The position numbers and the translations under genes were made by a program. DNA of 64,000 nucleotides from Lasiosphaeria ovina (lineage: Eukaryota > Ascomycota > Sordariomycetes > Sordariales > Lasiosphaeriaceae): the NCBI GenBank assembly GCA_033439765.1, contig JAULSN010000003.1, positions 3,224,001 through 3,288,000 of the forward strand, read 5' to 3'. Shown piece by piece: positions 44,738 to 57,700 of this stretch. The notes beneath the pieces were generated by a model. It was not told the DNA's origin. It ran no database searches and was given only the letters and a program-made list of their open reading frames with translations. Position 1 is the first letter of the stretch, and each line of letters starts with the position of its first letter.

Positions 44738-45994
44738 ATGATTTTCTCCACGGGGTCATCCCCGAGGAAGATGTCGCCACGGCTGATCCCTATCGCCGCC
44801 GTCCTCGTCTTCATCTCGCTCGGCCTCGTCGCGCATCAAACATTTAGCGACACGGGCATCCTCAATTTCCGGCACCCTGGCGCCGACCGAGCGTGCCTTT
44901 CACAACCTTCGGCGGCGCCATCATCACCAGCAAAGGATGGCGACAAGGCGGGGCATGGCGCCGGCGGCGACGACGTGGTGCCGCCGGGTCCGGTGCACAT
45001 CCCCAACACGGTGCACTTTGTCTACATCTTCAAGGAGGGCGTGAGCGAGTTCAACTTCGAGTTCAAGCACTTCCTGTCCGTGTACAGCGCGTGGTACTAC
45101 TGGCGGCCCGAGATTGTCTACATGCACACCAACGCGGGCGCGCCGGCGGTCGAGGCGGCGCGCGAGGGCAAGGGCAAGGGCGGGCGGCCCAACCAGTGGA
45201 ACCAGCTCATCTTCAACGCCATCCCCAACCTGCGCATCAACAGCGTCGACGAGCCCAAGGTGGCGGGCAACGGGCGCGAAATCAACGTGATTGAGCACAA
45301 GAGCGACTTTGTGCGCACGCAGGTCGTGCGCGAGATGGGCGGCGTGTACCTGGACCTGGACGCGCACGCGCTGCGCGACGTGCGGGCGCTGCGCGAGTGC
45401 GGCTTCGCGACCGTGTTCGGGCGGCAGAAGCACGGTCAGGTCAACAACGGCATCTTCTTTGGGCGCAAGGACGCGCTGCTGCTGAACCGGTGGTGGGAGG
45501 AGATGAACGCCGTGTACGACGGCGGGTGGACGACGCACGGCAACGGCGTGCTGACGTGGCTGGGCCCGCGGCTGGCGCGCGAGCCGGGCGAGGTGCTGAT
45601 CCTCGAGCAGGACGCGCTGCAGCCGGGCAGCTGGGAGGTCGAGGACAACAAGCTGCTGTTCGGCATCCACAACGAGACGGCCTCGAACCTGCCCGCCGGC
45701 TTCCACGACGGCGACCCCCTGCCCGAGCACGCCGAGGCCATGGAGGACCGCTGGAACAAGCGCAAGGACCCGGCCGTCTTCCCCGACTGGCAGCGCGACT
45801 ACTCGAGCACCTGGGTCCTGCACGCCTTCGACCCCGGCCGCAACAACAACCCCGTCCCGGGCTTCAGCCACATCTCGCCCCGCTACGTGCTCGAGCGCCA
45901 GAGCAACTTTGCCCGCGCCGTCTACCCCGTCGTCCGCCACATGTACGACGAGGGCCTCATCAAGGTCGACGACTCGTACAAGGGGGCGGATTGA
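44738..45994 (+). CDS. GT32-family glycosyltransferase, type II membrane protein
   Basis: 418-residue Golgi-type glycosyltransferase of the Gly_transf_sug (GT32) family, which includes Och1 and inositol-phosphoceramide mannosyltransferases. The in-frame ATG at 44738 is used; upstream open sequence starts only with TTG. The short cytosolic N-terminus is followed by a signal anchor at about residues 16-35 (LIPIAAVLVFISLGLVAH) and a low-complexity stem. The catalytic domain begins at IPNTVHFVYIFKEG. FVRTQVVREMGGVYLDLDAH carries the DxD (about residue 206) that binds Mn2+ and the sugar nucleotide. NNGIFFGRKDALLLNRWWEEM and THGNGVLTWLGPRL follow. The acceptor is unknown; a role in protein or glycolipid glycosylation in the secretory pathway is inferred. 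Long antisense ORFs here are GC-bias shadows. Confidence 0.87.
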   Translation: MIFSTGSSPRKMSPRLIPIAAVLVFISLGLVAHQTFSDTGILNFRHPGADRACLSQPSAAPSSPAKDGDKAGHGAGGDDVVPPGPVHIPNTVHFVYIFKEGVSEFNFEFKHFLSVYSAWYYWRPEIVYMHTNAGAPAVEAAREGKGKGGRPNQWNQLIFNAIPNLRINSVDEPKVAGNGREINVIEHKSDFVRTQVVREMGGVYLDLDAHALRDVRALRECGFATVFGRQKHGQVNNGIFFGRKDALLLNRWWEEMNAVYDGGWTTHGNGVLTWLGPRLAREPGEVLILEQDALQPGSWEVEDNKLLFGIHNETASNLPAGFHDGDPLPEHAEAMEDRWNKRKDPAVFPDWQRDYSSTWVLHAFDPGRNNNPVPGFSHISPRYVLERQSNFARAVYPVVRHMYDEGLIKVDDSYKGAD

Positions 45995-48347
45995 TGGCTT
46001 GCGATTTTGTCATTTTTCGTTTTTGTTTGTCCCTGTCGATCCGCTGGGGTCGGGGCTCTTCAAAGCGTGCGAGGCCGCGTTGGAGAAAGGAAAGGGAGGC
46101 GGCATCTCTTTTTTCTTTTTAAAGAAAGGATAATATGAAGCATGTACGGACGGCGGTTGAAATTTTTTTATTTTTATTTTTTGCTCTTTTTTGTTTGTTA
46201 TTTGCCTTTTTTTCTTTTCTTCGGATTTTCGGAAAACATAATGCCTGGCCGAGTTTTGTTTGGGGACTGGCTATAAAAATCGTTGGTGTGAGCATGGCGA
46301 TGTTTCTTCTTTGGCGGATGGGGAACACACACACAACACACATACTCACGTCTCTGAAAAGAAGCTAGTCAAACGTCTGGAAGAGAGAAAGATGATGGGA
46401 CGTCGGGATTTTTCTTTGGTGGCGCGTCGGCGTTTTGTTTATATAAGATTTGTGCGCAACATGGCGTTGTCACGGACTCTCCGGGCCAGATATTGTAGGA
46501 GTATTAGAGCGGCGAACAGCACATTTTTATTTTTTTGAGAGGAAGGGATTGCAAGACCATCCAAGCCGTCCACGAGGGGATTTAGCGGTTTTTATGCAAG
46601 GCAGGGAGAGCCCGAGTGCCTGAATGGAATGCCGTGAACTGACCAGTGTGTCTGTCGTGTTTAGCCGGAGTCACTCGCTGCCCTGCCCTCGGCTCCGTCC
46701 AAGACATGGCACAGGTTGCCTACTCCATTGGGTTGGGCTCGCGATGGCCCGCACGGCTCCATTCTCCCACGTGTCGTAACCCATTTCCGTCATGGAGGAC
46801 AGAATAAGGATAAGCTCGGTTTAAAAGAGGCTTTTTATGGGTTTCTAATCTTGGAGTGCGATGCGCGATGGGTGAACGGCTTGATGGGTGAATATAAATC
46901 TGAACTTTACACCATACCCACGGCGGGTCCCCCGCAGACACAGATAGTGGCGGTTGGGGTTGGGGGGCCGAGTGCGTGCTATGGCCGACCGCCCACTGCG
47001 GGGTGCCAAGGCGGCGCCGTTGGAGAAACTGCAGCCCACTGACGGACGCTACAGGTGGCTGACGTTACAACATCAACAACAAATAACAACAAGCTGGGAT
47101 TTGAGAGATCTTTTTAGATGCGGTTTTCTTCTGCACACGAAATGCGCAGCTCTGACGCGACTTGGAGTTTGTTTGGGACGGCCCCCGGCCGCACTTGATA
47201 TGTTCATCCCAGGTGCTGTACATACAAGCACTGCAAAAGGAATTACGGGCAGCAGCATGCCCGAGAATAATCGAGCCCCAAAAAGGGGTGGCTTCCATCG
47301 ACTCCTGCGCAGTCCACACACCCTCCCCCCTTTCTGCCATGGATAACACGAGCAGCTGTAAACAGAAGCGTCTTCGGCTCCCGCATAGCTTACGCCATGC
47401 CGACTTTCTGCCGTTAGTTACCCTAAGCACCTCCGCAGAAGGAGAAAGATTGACGAGACCTTCAGCTCTTAGGTCTATAGTTCCGGCGAGGCGGCTGCTC
47501 TGTAAATATACAAAGATAGTTGACACTTGACACAAAAGATATGGACACGGACGATAGTATATCTTCCCAGGGCATTATTAAACTATGCTCACTGGGGAGA
47601 GACAATATCGAGGCGACCGGCTCACGGTTGGTTGGTGTGTCAGTGTTGGGTGTTGGGTGTTGGGTGTGTACTCTCGCGTGGGTGCCGCCAGGGCCAGAGT
47701 GGTGCTTTCTCTGCTGGCCGCGACCGACCACGGCTCCTCGCTGGAACGATATCACCGCCCCCAAGGGCTGACAAACTAACGGCTAGGTAGCTGATCCTGC
47801 GAGAGACGACAGCTTGAGAATTCACGAGAGCGGGCGGTGGCATCTGGCCTGGCGTGTGTGTGGATAAGAAGGAAAGACATGTAGACTCGGCAACATTTGA
47901 GACGGCCTCGGATGACTTTGACATATGCCCAGCAAGGCTATCAAGTCTTCATCCGTCCTGCACGGATCAGGCAGTCGGACCAAGAAATAACAGACCTTCA
48001 CGCATCACTTACACACCTTAAAGTTCTAATTCTGGGAACGTCTATCAAGGATAACGAGATGGACACGAAAACTTGGAATACAGACACACATACAACCACG
48101 GAAATTTTCGCAACACCGACAAATGCTATAAATTAAACCAACAGAGTAAACCGACAAAAGAATCCAACAAAACAAACCGACAAAATAATCTAACACCCAA
48201 CACCAAACACCACACAAACAAACTCCTCTCGCTCCGGGGTATTCTCGCCGTTGCCAAACTTGTTACCACGCAAAGTACTCCAACAAATGCAATTACTCAA
48301 ACAAACGCAAATACTCAAACAACCACACACCAACGGTACGCCAGCAC
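45995..48347. other. Long intergenic region between convergent genes
   Basis: No gene seen. T-rich stretches (46160-46230), a short CA-rich run near 46325-46345 and a TTGGGTG-type repeat near 47645-47668 are present. The right end is A/C-rich and is probably the 3' UTR of the nuclear-protein gene. Confidence 0.5.
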
Positions 48348-51300
48348 CTAGGCGGGCGGTCGACCGCGCCGCTTCGGCGCCGGCGTGCCGTTGGCGCTCA
48401 TCCCCAGTTTGGCAATCCTTGATTGCCTTGTGGCCTTTCCGGCCCTCTTCTCGCCCGCTTTGGACGACTTCGCCGCCCTCGCCAGGGCCGGCGGGTTTGC
48501 CGCGACGGGCACCTTCTCTGCCGTCACCTTCTTGACAGGCGTCGGCGCCAGAATCTTTGACGACCGGGTGCGCCTGGTCGCCGCCGACTTTTTCACAGGG
48601 GCGGCTTTGTCAACCGCCGCCCCCGGCGCCTCGGGCTGGAGAGCGAGCTCGTCGCCCTCGTCGGATGATGCGTCTTCCATCATCACGTCTGCCAGAAGGG
48701 AGCTCGACATGGCCTTGGTGGCCGTCTCGCCGGTCTGGTACTGAACCAGCTCCTCCGCCCATCGGACACCCTTGGTCGTCCTCTTCTTGCCGCCATCCGG
48801 GGCCTCCTCGTCGCGTGGTTCCGCCGAGCGGACCTCTTTCGCGTCAAAGACGCTCTTCCCCGCGGCCTGCTGTGCGAGAACGGCCTTCGGAAGAAGAGAG
48901 TTCCCCTTGTTTTTGCGAGTATTCACTCGCGTGACGGTTGCGACGTCCTTGTGCTCGTTACGGCTTTTGGCGTACGTGATCATGGATGAAGCATCATGAT
49001 CCGAGCTGCCCCTTTGATGAGGCGATCCCATTGTCGACTCGTCCATCATGCTCATTCCGGGAAGACGAATTGGGATCATGGACAAGGCTGCCGAATTCGC
49101 CGAAGGCGCGGCCGGCTTGAGGGTAACGCGTGCGCTCCGTGGTCGAAGCGATCGACGGGGTGCCGACGTAGAGGAGGTCGACTCGGACAAACCCTGTGCA
49201 GTTGCAAAGTCATTTGCACCCGCCAACACGGGGTCGAGGCGTCTTCGTCGACGCTTGAGTCGTGGGCCGTCTGTCGGGGCATCGCCCATGTCCTTCTTGT
49301 CGTCATCTCCTTTGCTCACATCGCCCAGCTTCCGCTTCTTAATCGGACTAGGGCTGTTCGGGCTCCGTTCAGAAAGAGGAGACCTCCCGATGGCGGCATC
49401 GGATTTGGAAATCGGCGAGCCAGTTGAAGACGTTATTGATCCGGTTGAGCCAGATCGGCGCTTGGGAAGGCATTTCAGAGCCAGAGCGGCTGCGGCAGCT
49501 GCGGCTTTGGCGTTCTTATCAGCCGTTACCCGCGTGACAAACTTCCGCAACATTTCAGTCTCAGAATCCTCGTGAAGGGCATGCAGTTCGAGCGTATCAT
49601 TCTCGACGCGGACCACTGCGACTTCATCTCCCTCGAGCATTAACTCGTCGTCGACTTCTTCATCGAGATCGCCCGAGATCATTTGAGTATCCTCTACAGG
49701 ACCTTCGACATGTGCTGGGCTGCCATTTTGCGGCGAGATCTGTCGGATATTGATGGGTGTGAAACCGGACTCAACCTGGGGGGGTTGAGACGGTGTGCTA
49801 TCCTCGTCCACATTCTTAACGGGTGTCTCTGCACTCTCCGGAACTCTAAACGAACTGAACTTCTCTTCAGTCTTCTCCAGTGACTCGACGGCGGAAATGG
49901 GGCTCGTCGTAGACGGCCCACTGGCCAGCTTTTGTGGGGTCTGTGCGTCCGAGACGTATGACTCCTCAAAAATCGTCGATAAGCCTTCAGGATCGTGAGG
50001 TGGAAACTCGAACTCCGATTGCTCGTCAATCTCGATATCCTCTTCGATATCCGTAGTTGCGGGGACTGTAGACTCGGCAACGTCGATACCCTTCGATATC
50101 TGATCATCCGTAGCCACAGGAATTGCAGACTCGACAACGTCGATATCCTCCTGAACGTCTGCAGCCATAGGAATTGCGGACTCGGCAACGTCGATATCCT
50201 TCGATATCTGATCATCCGAAGCCACAGGAAGTGCAGACTCGGCAACGTCGATATCCTTCGATATCTGATCATCCGTAGCCACAGGAATTGCAGACTCGGC
50301 AACAGACTTGCGCCCTTGACCGAAAATGTCAAGGTTAGTTCCTGCATCAACCACAACAGTTGAAAGTGCTGGAACAGGCGAAAGAGGTGCTTGCCCCTTG
50401 GGAGACGACTCCGCGAGCTGGTCCGGGCTGTCATCCTTATCGACGAGCGAGCTGCCAGAATTCGAGGCTTTGGGCGTATCCAATCCCAATCCAAGCCAGG
50501 TAGAAGGTATGTCCAGAGTCTTGCGTCTCTGGTTGGCATCATCTGATACATGTCCGGTCGTGTTGAAGCTGTGCCGCCGGCTAGGTTTTTCGGCGTGGAA
50601 AACGGTTGCCATCTTGAGGCCTCCGCTTGCGCGACGCTCAATCCGTCGGGCGGCATGCAGAGAGAGACGTCTTCGAGTCTCATGTGCCGGTGGAATTGTG
50701 ATATCAGAAGTCGGCTGATCAAAGACAAGAGGAGAATTGTCAACCCCAGCCACTGAAGTAACCTCGGTGTGGGTATGAGGCGAGGACTTTGATGGTGATT
50801 TGACCATCGGGCTGGTCTTGGGCGATTCCAGCACGACTTTGCACGGTGTGGCATTAACCGTGAACGTGCGAAGAGGTGACTCTGCAACCTTCTTCGGCGA
50901 CATGACAGGGGGTCTCTTGACCGGCGACATGGCTGGTCCGGCTGTTTTGCCTGGCGTCAGGGTTATGGTGGGAATCTTGCGAGACGACTCTTCTCCGAGG
51001 CCGATAGAGATACGTCTGCTGAGGCGACGTGTCGATCTCGTCATCATTTGATTGTCGTTGACTTGTTCTTTGGCATCGTCCAACTGGGCTGCCGACAGCT
51101 GAGCTGGTGATGGCATGGCGAACTCGATAAGGGGCTGCAAATCGCCGAGCATGCGCAACGACTTCTTCTTATTCTTGGACTCAATTGGCCAGCGAGAGTT
51201 GTGACGCTTCCGTGGGATCCATTGTGAAACGGAGTCGGTATGTGCTTGGTGCTTCGAAGCGGTGCTATTAGGGGTTGTTGCCTCCGCTTCTTTATTCGCA

Positions 51301-51825
51301 ATCGACACTGCAACTGTTTGGCACGTTAGTAGATATCACAACAGAATGCAAGCTGGCAGTGGTGCGTCTTTCTTACCTCGTGCCTCAATGAGGTCCCATT
51401 TGCCGTCAAGTTCTTTGCCGGCTCTGATGTCCCATTTCGCATCTCCATAGGGTGGGATGTATTTCTCGTGCCGAGCACGCTTCCGTGGTCCTTGACCTTG
51501 ACTCTCAAGTTCTGCCACAACTCGAGCATAGCTCTCGTCGAAAGCAGCCGAGCTAATTCCGCCCACGCGCTTCCAGATCTTTCGCTGCCCACGACCCACA
51601 GTGGCGGAACCGACAGGAACACGCTCCCATGATCTCGGCGACGGAATGACTGGGGCTGTGAAGGACGCGCTGGTGATCGGGGATCTAATAAACAAACAAA
51701 GGTCAGTCTGGTTATTGCACATTTAGAAGGGCAGGACAATGGTGGGCAACTTACGGCGTGGGGCAAAGAGTAGAGCTCCGAGCTATGGCAGCCGCGAACC
51801 CGTCCGCTGGGTCTACCATCGCCAT
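48348..51825 (-). CDS. Large disordered nuclear protein with AT-hook and tandem acidic repeats
   Basis: 1114 residues; minus-strand exons 51825-51755, 51684-51377 and 51313-48348, with introns of 70 and 63 bp. Near the N-terminus there is one ordered-looking segment (KIWKRVGGISSAAFDESYA and YIPPYGDAKWDIRAGKELDGK, about residues 50-127). The rest is Ser/Pro/Lys-rich with many SP/TP sites (SPVKRPPVMSPKK, SPKTSPM), suggesting CDK control. Five 17-19-residue acidic repeats (VAESAIP...DDQISKDID) lie at 50031-50303. KGVRW near residue 975 fits a PP1-docking RVxF-type motif, and the protein ends in an AT-hook (PKRRGRPP). Nuclear signals such as PIKKRKLG and KRRRRRLD are obvious. I cannot name an orthologue; a chromatin or mitotic scaffold role is inference. 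Its start faces MRP10, 596 bp away. Confidence 0.8.
50031..50303 (-). repeat. Coding minisatellite (five 57/51-bp units)
   Basis: Units 50247-50303, 50190-50246, 50139-50189, 50082-50138 and 50031-50081 encode 19, 19, 17, 19 and 17 residues. All length changes are multiples of three, so the frame is kept. Confidence 0.85.
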
Positions 51826-52421
51826 GAAGGGAAAGGAAGCCGCGGGCGAGCCGAAGCGACGAAGGGTGTAAGGAGACATGAAAAGCAGAAAAAACACGCA
51901 AATACTAAGTTAGGGAGTGTCGTTGCTGCCAAATGCACGCGATTTCAATATTGCCGGAATGCGTGACAAAAACGAGGGGGTCGCGTTTTTGGCGATCGGA
52001 GCGTGTTTGGTTTTAGAACAGGGTCGCCCTTGGCAGTGGTGGTCGAGGAAACTTATGTTTACCATCGTCAATTTCTAGCCAATCAAAGCTAATCTCTTTT
52101 TTTCCCTTGCTTGCGCAGACACGCACTGCCCATAACAGACAGCCCCACCATCCGCCATCCCACTCCTCTGATAAGATAGCACAAAGACACCCAAGCAAAC
52201 ATGCTAATCATCACGTGACAGCGAAATCTTTCCGCGACGGAGCCGGAGTCCCAAGGTTTCAATGGATCGCACTGGAGCTTTGCAAGGTCGCTGGACGCAA
52301 GAGAGGCTTGGGCTCCGACAACGACAACGCCCCCGTTCGCGCCATGCTATTAATGCAATAGCACGACCGACTCACATACACTTCATTTTTCCCCCGAAAT
52401 TAGGAGAGACCAAATTGCATA
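51826..52421. promoter_or_regulatory. Bidirectional promoter region (nuclear protein / MRP10)
   Basis: 596 bp separating two divergent start codons. It includes a CACGTGA-like element near 52213 (ATCACGTGACA), a bHLH-type E-box, roughly 200 bp before the MRP10 start. Confidence 0.5.
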
Positions 52422-52778
52422 ATGCCTCACAAGCCGGTCCGGCTTCCGCCCCTAAAGGTCCTCCGGGTCAGGAATCCCAACAAAACCGAGACAAACGCCT
52501 GCGTCACCGTCCTGGCCTCAGTCCTGGGTGAGCGCTCGCAATGCCATATGTCCTCTAGGTAGTCGCAGTTCAAGAGGCACGAGCTAACCCCTTACTTCCC
52601 CGACCCAGCGTGTTGGGCGTCAGCAGGCTACAACAGCGCCGGCTGCCAAAACATCGAGATGTCGCTGCGCGGGTGCATGGACGCACCGCCCACGCCGGCC
52701 CCGCCAACCAACACGATCAACTACCATCTGCGCCGGTTGTCGGGCAAGTTGATATCGCAGGCCAAGAAGGGCAAATAA
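52422..52778 (+). CDS. MRP10: Mitochondrial small-subunit ribosomal protein Mrp10 (mS37)
   Basis: 91-residue twin-CX9C protein of the mitochondrial ribosome small subunit, imported through the Mia40 oxidative route. Exons 52422-52527 and 52609-52778; the 81-bp intron has a GCTAACC branch site and joins within a codon to give SVLACWASAGYN. The start MPHKPVRLPPLKVLRVRNPN is the family's typical basic leader. The twin motif is CVTVLASVLAC followed by CQNIEMSLRGC, each with nine residues between cysteines. MDAPPTPAPPTNTINYHLRR is the usual C-terminal segment. Each exon is too short to stand out alone, so it is easily missed. Length and layout match fungal Mrp10. Confidence 0.93.
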
Positions 52779-54762
52779 ACGAGCACAGCGGAGCGAGGGT
52801 CATTCAGTCTAGATACCAAGACAACCGCCATCGAGCGAAACGAAACGGACTCGATGGTTGAAGGAAGGGATGGCGTAGAGAAGCTACATTCAGACCAGCC
52901 GTGGGAGGAAACAACAATCCAAGCCCCACGACATGACATTTCCGGGCGCAACAAGCAGTCGATTGGTGCTCAGATGTCCCCTGACAGACGACATTCGATG
53001 CTGGGCTAGCTCTACTATCCGTTACCATTCACGTTACATCTTTGAGGTGGGAATAGCTATATGGTGTTTGGCTTGACATAACGTGTTGTACAATAGTGTA
53101 AAGCAGGGGCGATGAAACTGGAGTAGTTCGCTGTTGGGAAGATATTTCTGTTTATATTGAAGACGGAACTTGTACATTACAAATCGAGTGATACCACACC
53201 CGAACATTCAAGTGTCATTATTGAAGGTCATGTTGTTATCGAACGCCGTTACCGTGAACGCGCAATACCAACAAACAACATTGGCCAATTGCAGGCCTAG
53301 CTAGGGGGAAGCACATGGAAGCACATGCCTAATTCACAGCACAGTCAACGAGCACACAGATCAGAGAAGTGACGTCAATTAGTTTTGCCTCTCGATAAGA
53401 GCATTAGGTACCCAAACCCCCTCGCAGCCAAACATTCCGCGGCCGCGTATGATGAGCTAGGCACTCTCCTCCTTTCCTTCGGCCCCCCGCACTTCTCTTT
53501 TGACAAAAAGAAGACCCCGACGAGGGACGAAGCAGGAAAGTGGGCAAACCAAACGAAAACGATCCAGGCCATGAGTAAATAAAAAAAAAGTAAACGAAAA
53601 ACACAAAAAAGAATGAACAAACACCATTGATAGCCTAGTCGGTATGAACTCCGCAACCTCCGCCGGAACGAGGAAGAAGGCTGAAAGAACGAAAGAGAAA
53701 AAGGTGCCGCATAGACACAAAGTAGCTAGGGGGGAAGACAAAAATGAGTGACTCGAGCCAGCAAAAAAACAACAACAACAAGCAGTCCCAACATTGATGA
53801 TAGTGAGAATAAATTGAATTGTGGGGGAAAAGGGAAGCAAAGGAACGTCCGACTACTTGGAAAAAAAGAAAACAAACAAAAATGAAGCTCCTTGGGTATT
53901 CATATCTAAGCCACATCTTCCATCGTTAGCATCCCCCATTGTTGTTGTGCGTTTCCCCCCCTTTCGCAATCCGTCCCATGTCGTGTCCTTGGGGGAAGAA
54001 AAAAATCTGGCAAAGAGACACGAGATCATATGCTCCAGGGAGGCTACAAAAAAAAAAAAAAAAAAAAGGAACAAAAACTATCTCCAAGAATCGAACAACT
54101 GTGTTTATGTGTGAGTGTGTATGAGTGTGATAAAGGGGGGGACAATGTGGGTTTACATCTCCGCTCACCCCAAAGCCGCGGTGCGAGGTGTAAACAGAGG
54201 CATTGGAATCAAAATACCTAAGCGACATGAAAAGGGACAAATTACGTCAAAAACAGACATGGGAAATGCTTTCCACCCATCTATAGAAGAAAACAGAAAA
54301 ACCTGTACAACGAGGGAAGGTCTGATGTGTGTGATGTGAGTATTTGGTCCCGCACCCTCCCTTGTTTTGGTGTAAAAGGGTTATCCGAAAACAATGGATT
54401 TTTTACTCCGTCCTCTATGCGAGTCCATCAAAATCCCCGGCAAGAGAGAGATAAAGAGATACTAGAAAATTCAGGAGTGTCCAGACAATGAGGTATTGAG
54501 TAGGTGCGATGCATTGTTGCATGTTGCTTGCTTAGCCTTCCGCGGGCGAAAAGGACAAAAAAGGGCTCCATAGACTCCATGCAGTGTGATTCAAAACAGA
54601 TAAGTTGACGCAAAATGAGGCGCGTTGAGGTGAAGGGAATGATGGAGTAATGTCAACGAGTGCAAGCTGTGCACTGCTGTTCTTTCGAGCGCCTTCGGTG
54701 CAGAATATGAATCCACCATTTCGGTGCTCCGCAACTCGAACACGCCACCCGGAAGGGAACAT
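52779..54762. other. Intergenic between convergent genes (2 kb)
   Basis: No gene supported. Several A-rich runs (including about 54050-54067) and AT-rich sequence suggest a long 3' UTR of CDC24. Short ORFs only. Confidence 0.5.
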
Positions 54763-57700
54763 TCAGTTCATTGCCCCGGTGCAGAAGAGCTCGATCTCTC
54801 CGCGGTTGGTCTCGCGCCACTCCGAAATCGCAATTAGGATGTCGTCGTCGCTCTCGATTGTCACAAAATCGCCGTCCTCGTCACGATACCGAAGCCGGAG
54901 GTTTCCCTTTCCAATACTGCTGTTGGTAAACCGCGCCAGCTTCGCATCGATGCGATCGATGAGACTCTGATACGTGATATTGAACTGGACGACAAGGGTA
55001 ACATAATTATTGTTATCGCAGTTCACCTTCACCTTCAACTGCGTCGGCAGCGGGATGTCAGGGGTAGGGGGGACAAGTTGGATCTGGCCCGACATGGGTG
55101 CTGTTCCAGGACCTTGGGGAATGGCCCGTGTCGTATCAATAGGCGCAAGCGGTGCCAACCCGGGCGGCGGCGGACCCGGCGGCGGCAGGCTCGCCCCACC
55201 GTTAGGTGTCCCCTGGCGCGGATATATGGGTTGAGCCGGGAACTGGGCCATGGTGCCCCCGTACTGTCTTGCGCGCTGAGTGCTGGGGGAACTTGTGTTT
55301 GTCCGCAACGGTAAATCGTTTGCGGGGCTACCAGCGTTGCTTCTCGGGATATTGGAGTCGTGCCGATGGTGAGTTGGGTGCAGGTGCGCAGGGATGCCCG
55401 GCACCGCAGGAACACCTTGACTATTACTGCGCCCATTCGCCTGCCCATTGATATCCGGTGTGCTATAACTTCGAATACGTTGCTGCTGCAGCTGGGCGGA
55501 TTCCCGAGACAAGACTGGCATTGAGGGCCCCCGAGGGTTGCGCCCGTTCGAGCTCACCATCCCGTAGGCATTAACAGGCGATGGTCCGTCCCTCGAAGGT
55601 GCACGTGGCATGGCCGGAGCTGTGTAGCGATTGTTGTCCTCTGGTCCCCAGTTTGGTTGGGGAGTGCCCGTCTTGGGGAATGGGTAGCCTGAACCAGAAG
55701 CGAAGATGCCACTTGTTGTGCTCGTCCGACTTGATGCCGGCGACTCCGCCACGGGCGAGAAGTACGACTCACCGCCACGAGGCGTTGGCATCGGTTGATT
55801 CATCCCTCCAATCTGCGTCTGAACACTAAGTGCGGCTGGAGGTTGCGGGAGGGGGAAGCGTGGTGGAGGAACGCGGTTAAGACCGGCGACAGACTGAGCA
55901 CTATCCCCCGTTGTTGATCGTTGGCGCAAGCTTGTGCTCGAGCCATTCCGCTGCATTATGCCCGGCAACGATTGGGGTGGGGCGCCGCCATACTGAGAAG
56001 GCGTCGGTGTCCCAAACTGTTCGTCTTCGTCGTCGTCATCCTCCTGCTGCTTTGCATACGGGTTTTCCAACCCGCTGCTCTGCGAGGCAATCCAAGCAAA
56101 ATTTGGTGGTGGCTGATCCGGGCTCGGCTGGGTTGGTGGCGCATTCTCCTTGCGCTGCTGATCTAGGCCCGCTGCCCACCTCTTCATCATGTCCTCATTT
56201 TGGAATTTGATCATGAAATTCTCAACTCCGGGGTCACCTTTCCACCAGATTTGCACCGTATACGAGCCTAAAAGATCAGAAAATGCGTCAAGATTGTCAG
56301 AAATATAGGTGCTTACCGGTTTTCGAAATGGCAACCACATCCGTGACGTTGGTCATGAAGATGCGGCCCTTTAGTTGTAATTTGGCATTCTTGTTGCGCA
56401 CCTTGGGGCCGGTTGACCGCGTCTTGTCCTTTTTGTCCTTGCTCTTGGTGGGTGCAATCTCCTTGCAACATAGGAGTATGCACTCAAAGAGGTAAATCTC
56501 GTACTAAACGGCTCGGTCAGTATGGAGACTTCGACCGCCACCCAGGCCTAGTGTCGGGCAAAATAAGACTCACGTCCTTCTCCTGGTCACTTTTGCCAGT
56601 GATAACTGTATAGACTCCGTGGAGTAACAGCTTCCCAAACTGGTCTACCCTGTGGTTCTTCCAGTCATCGACTCTTGTTATTAAATCCTCAAGCGCTTCA
56701 TCCAGAAGATCGCGGCCAACAGCCTCGTTGGCTTTCTGCAAAACCCGCTCGGCTGCAGCAATGCCCGCCGATAGATCCGCCTTGGTGGCCTCGTCCTCGC
56801 TCTTCTTCAGCAGATCCTTGAGGAGAAGCGGGTACTTGACAAGCCGCTGCATTGGCTTGAGAAGAAAGCCGTCCAGCGTGTTAAAATCGCACGCAACCGG
56901 GTGCTCGGCAGACATGATCTTGTCGAATACGGCGCCTGCTAGTTTGGCAGACTTCCGCTGGTTGGCGATAAAAGGCTGGTAGATATTGAAGGACTCCTCG
57001 TATGTAACAAACGGGCTTCCCCATTCCTGTCTTGCCTGTGGCATCGAGTTTGTTGTTTCTACCCTGATGAGGAATCTGCGCTGGAAGTCTAGGATCGCGT
57101 TGATGTTGAGGAAGATATCATGGACGACATCGCCGGGTATGACACCCCTCTGCTCCAGTGTTTTCTTCAGGTCGTGCAAATTCTCAAGATCCTGGACGTA
57201 TTTGCGCTCCGTATCCACCAGTTCGCGAACGATATAGTCTCGATAGCTCATCTGGGATGTTGGTTGCATGGAGTCATCCTCGGGATATGGTTGGTTTTGA
57301 AGTAGCAATCCCCGCTGTTCAGCGAGATCAAGAACATAGTTGATGACGGCGGTTACCTAAGAAACTGGTCAGAACTTGTGGGAGGAGCAACAGGGGCAGA
57401 CTTGACCAGAGTACTGCATTCAATGAGGGGGTACGGGTGCCTACCTTGACAAACCCCGTTGTATCGGTGCCCGTGAGGTCGTTGATTATGAAGCACTCCT
57501 CGGCCGGCAGCTCAAGCTCTTTCAAGCAGGCCCTCACAAAGGTCAAGATGGCAATCTTTGACTTCTTGGCTTCCGAGTCTCCCGGCTTCTCGTCCGCTAC
57601 GAGGGGGGGCTGGTCTTGCCTCAGGACGTTGTAGATGTCCAAGAGCGGATACCCGGTTCGCAGCAGCTTCCACAACGACTCAACGGGCCCGCCCTCGTCC

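Noticed and set aside
44924..45940. 338-codon minus-strand ORF opposite the GT32 gene
   Set aside because: Val/Arg/His-rich antisense frame created by third-position GC. The sense strand carries the DxD domain.
49694..50887. 397-codon alternative frame in the nuclear-protein gene
   Set aside because: Open only because of the repetitive Ser/Pro-rich coding sequence; the main frame continues for over 980 codons.
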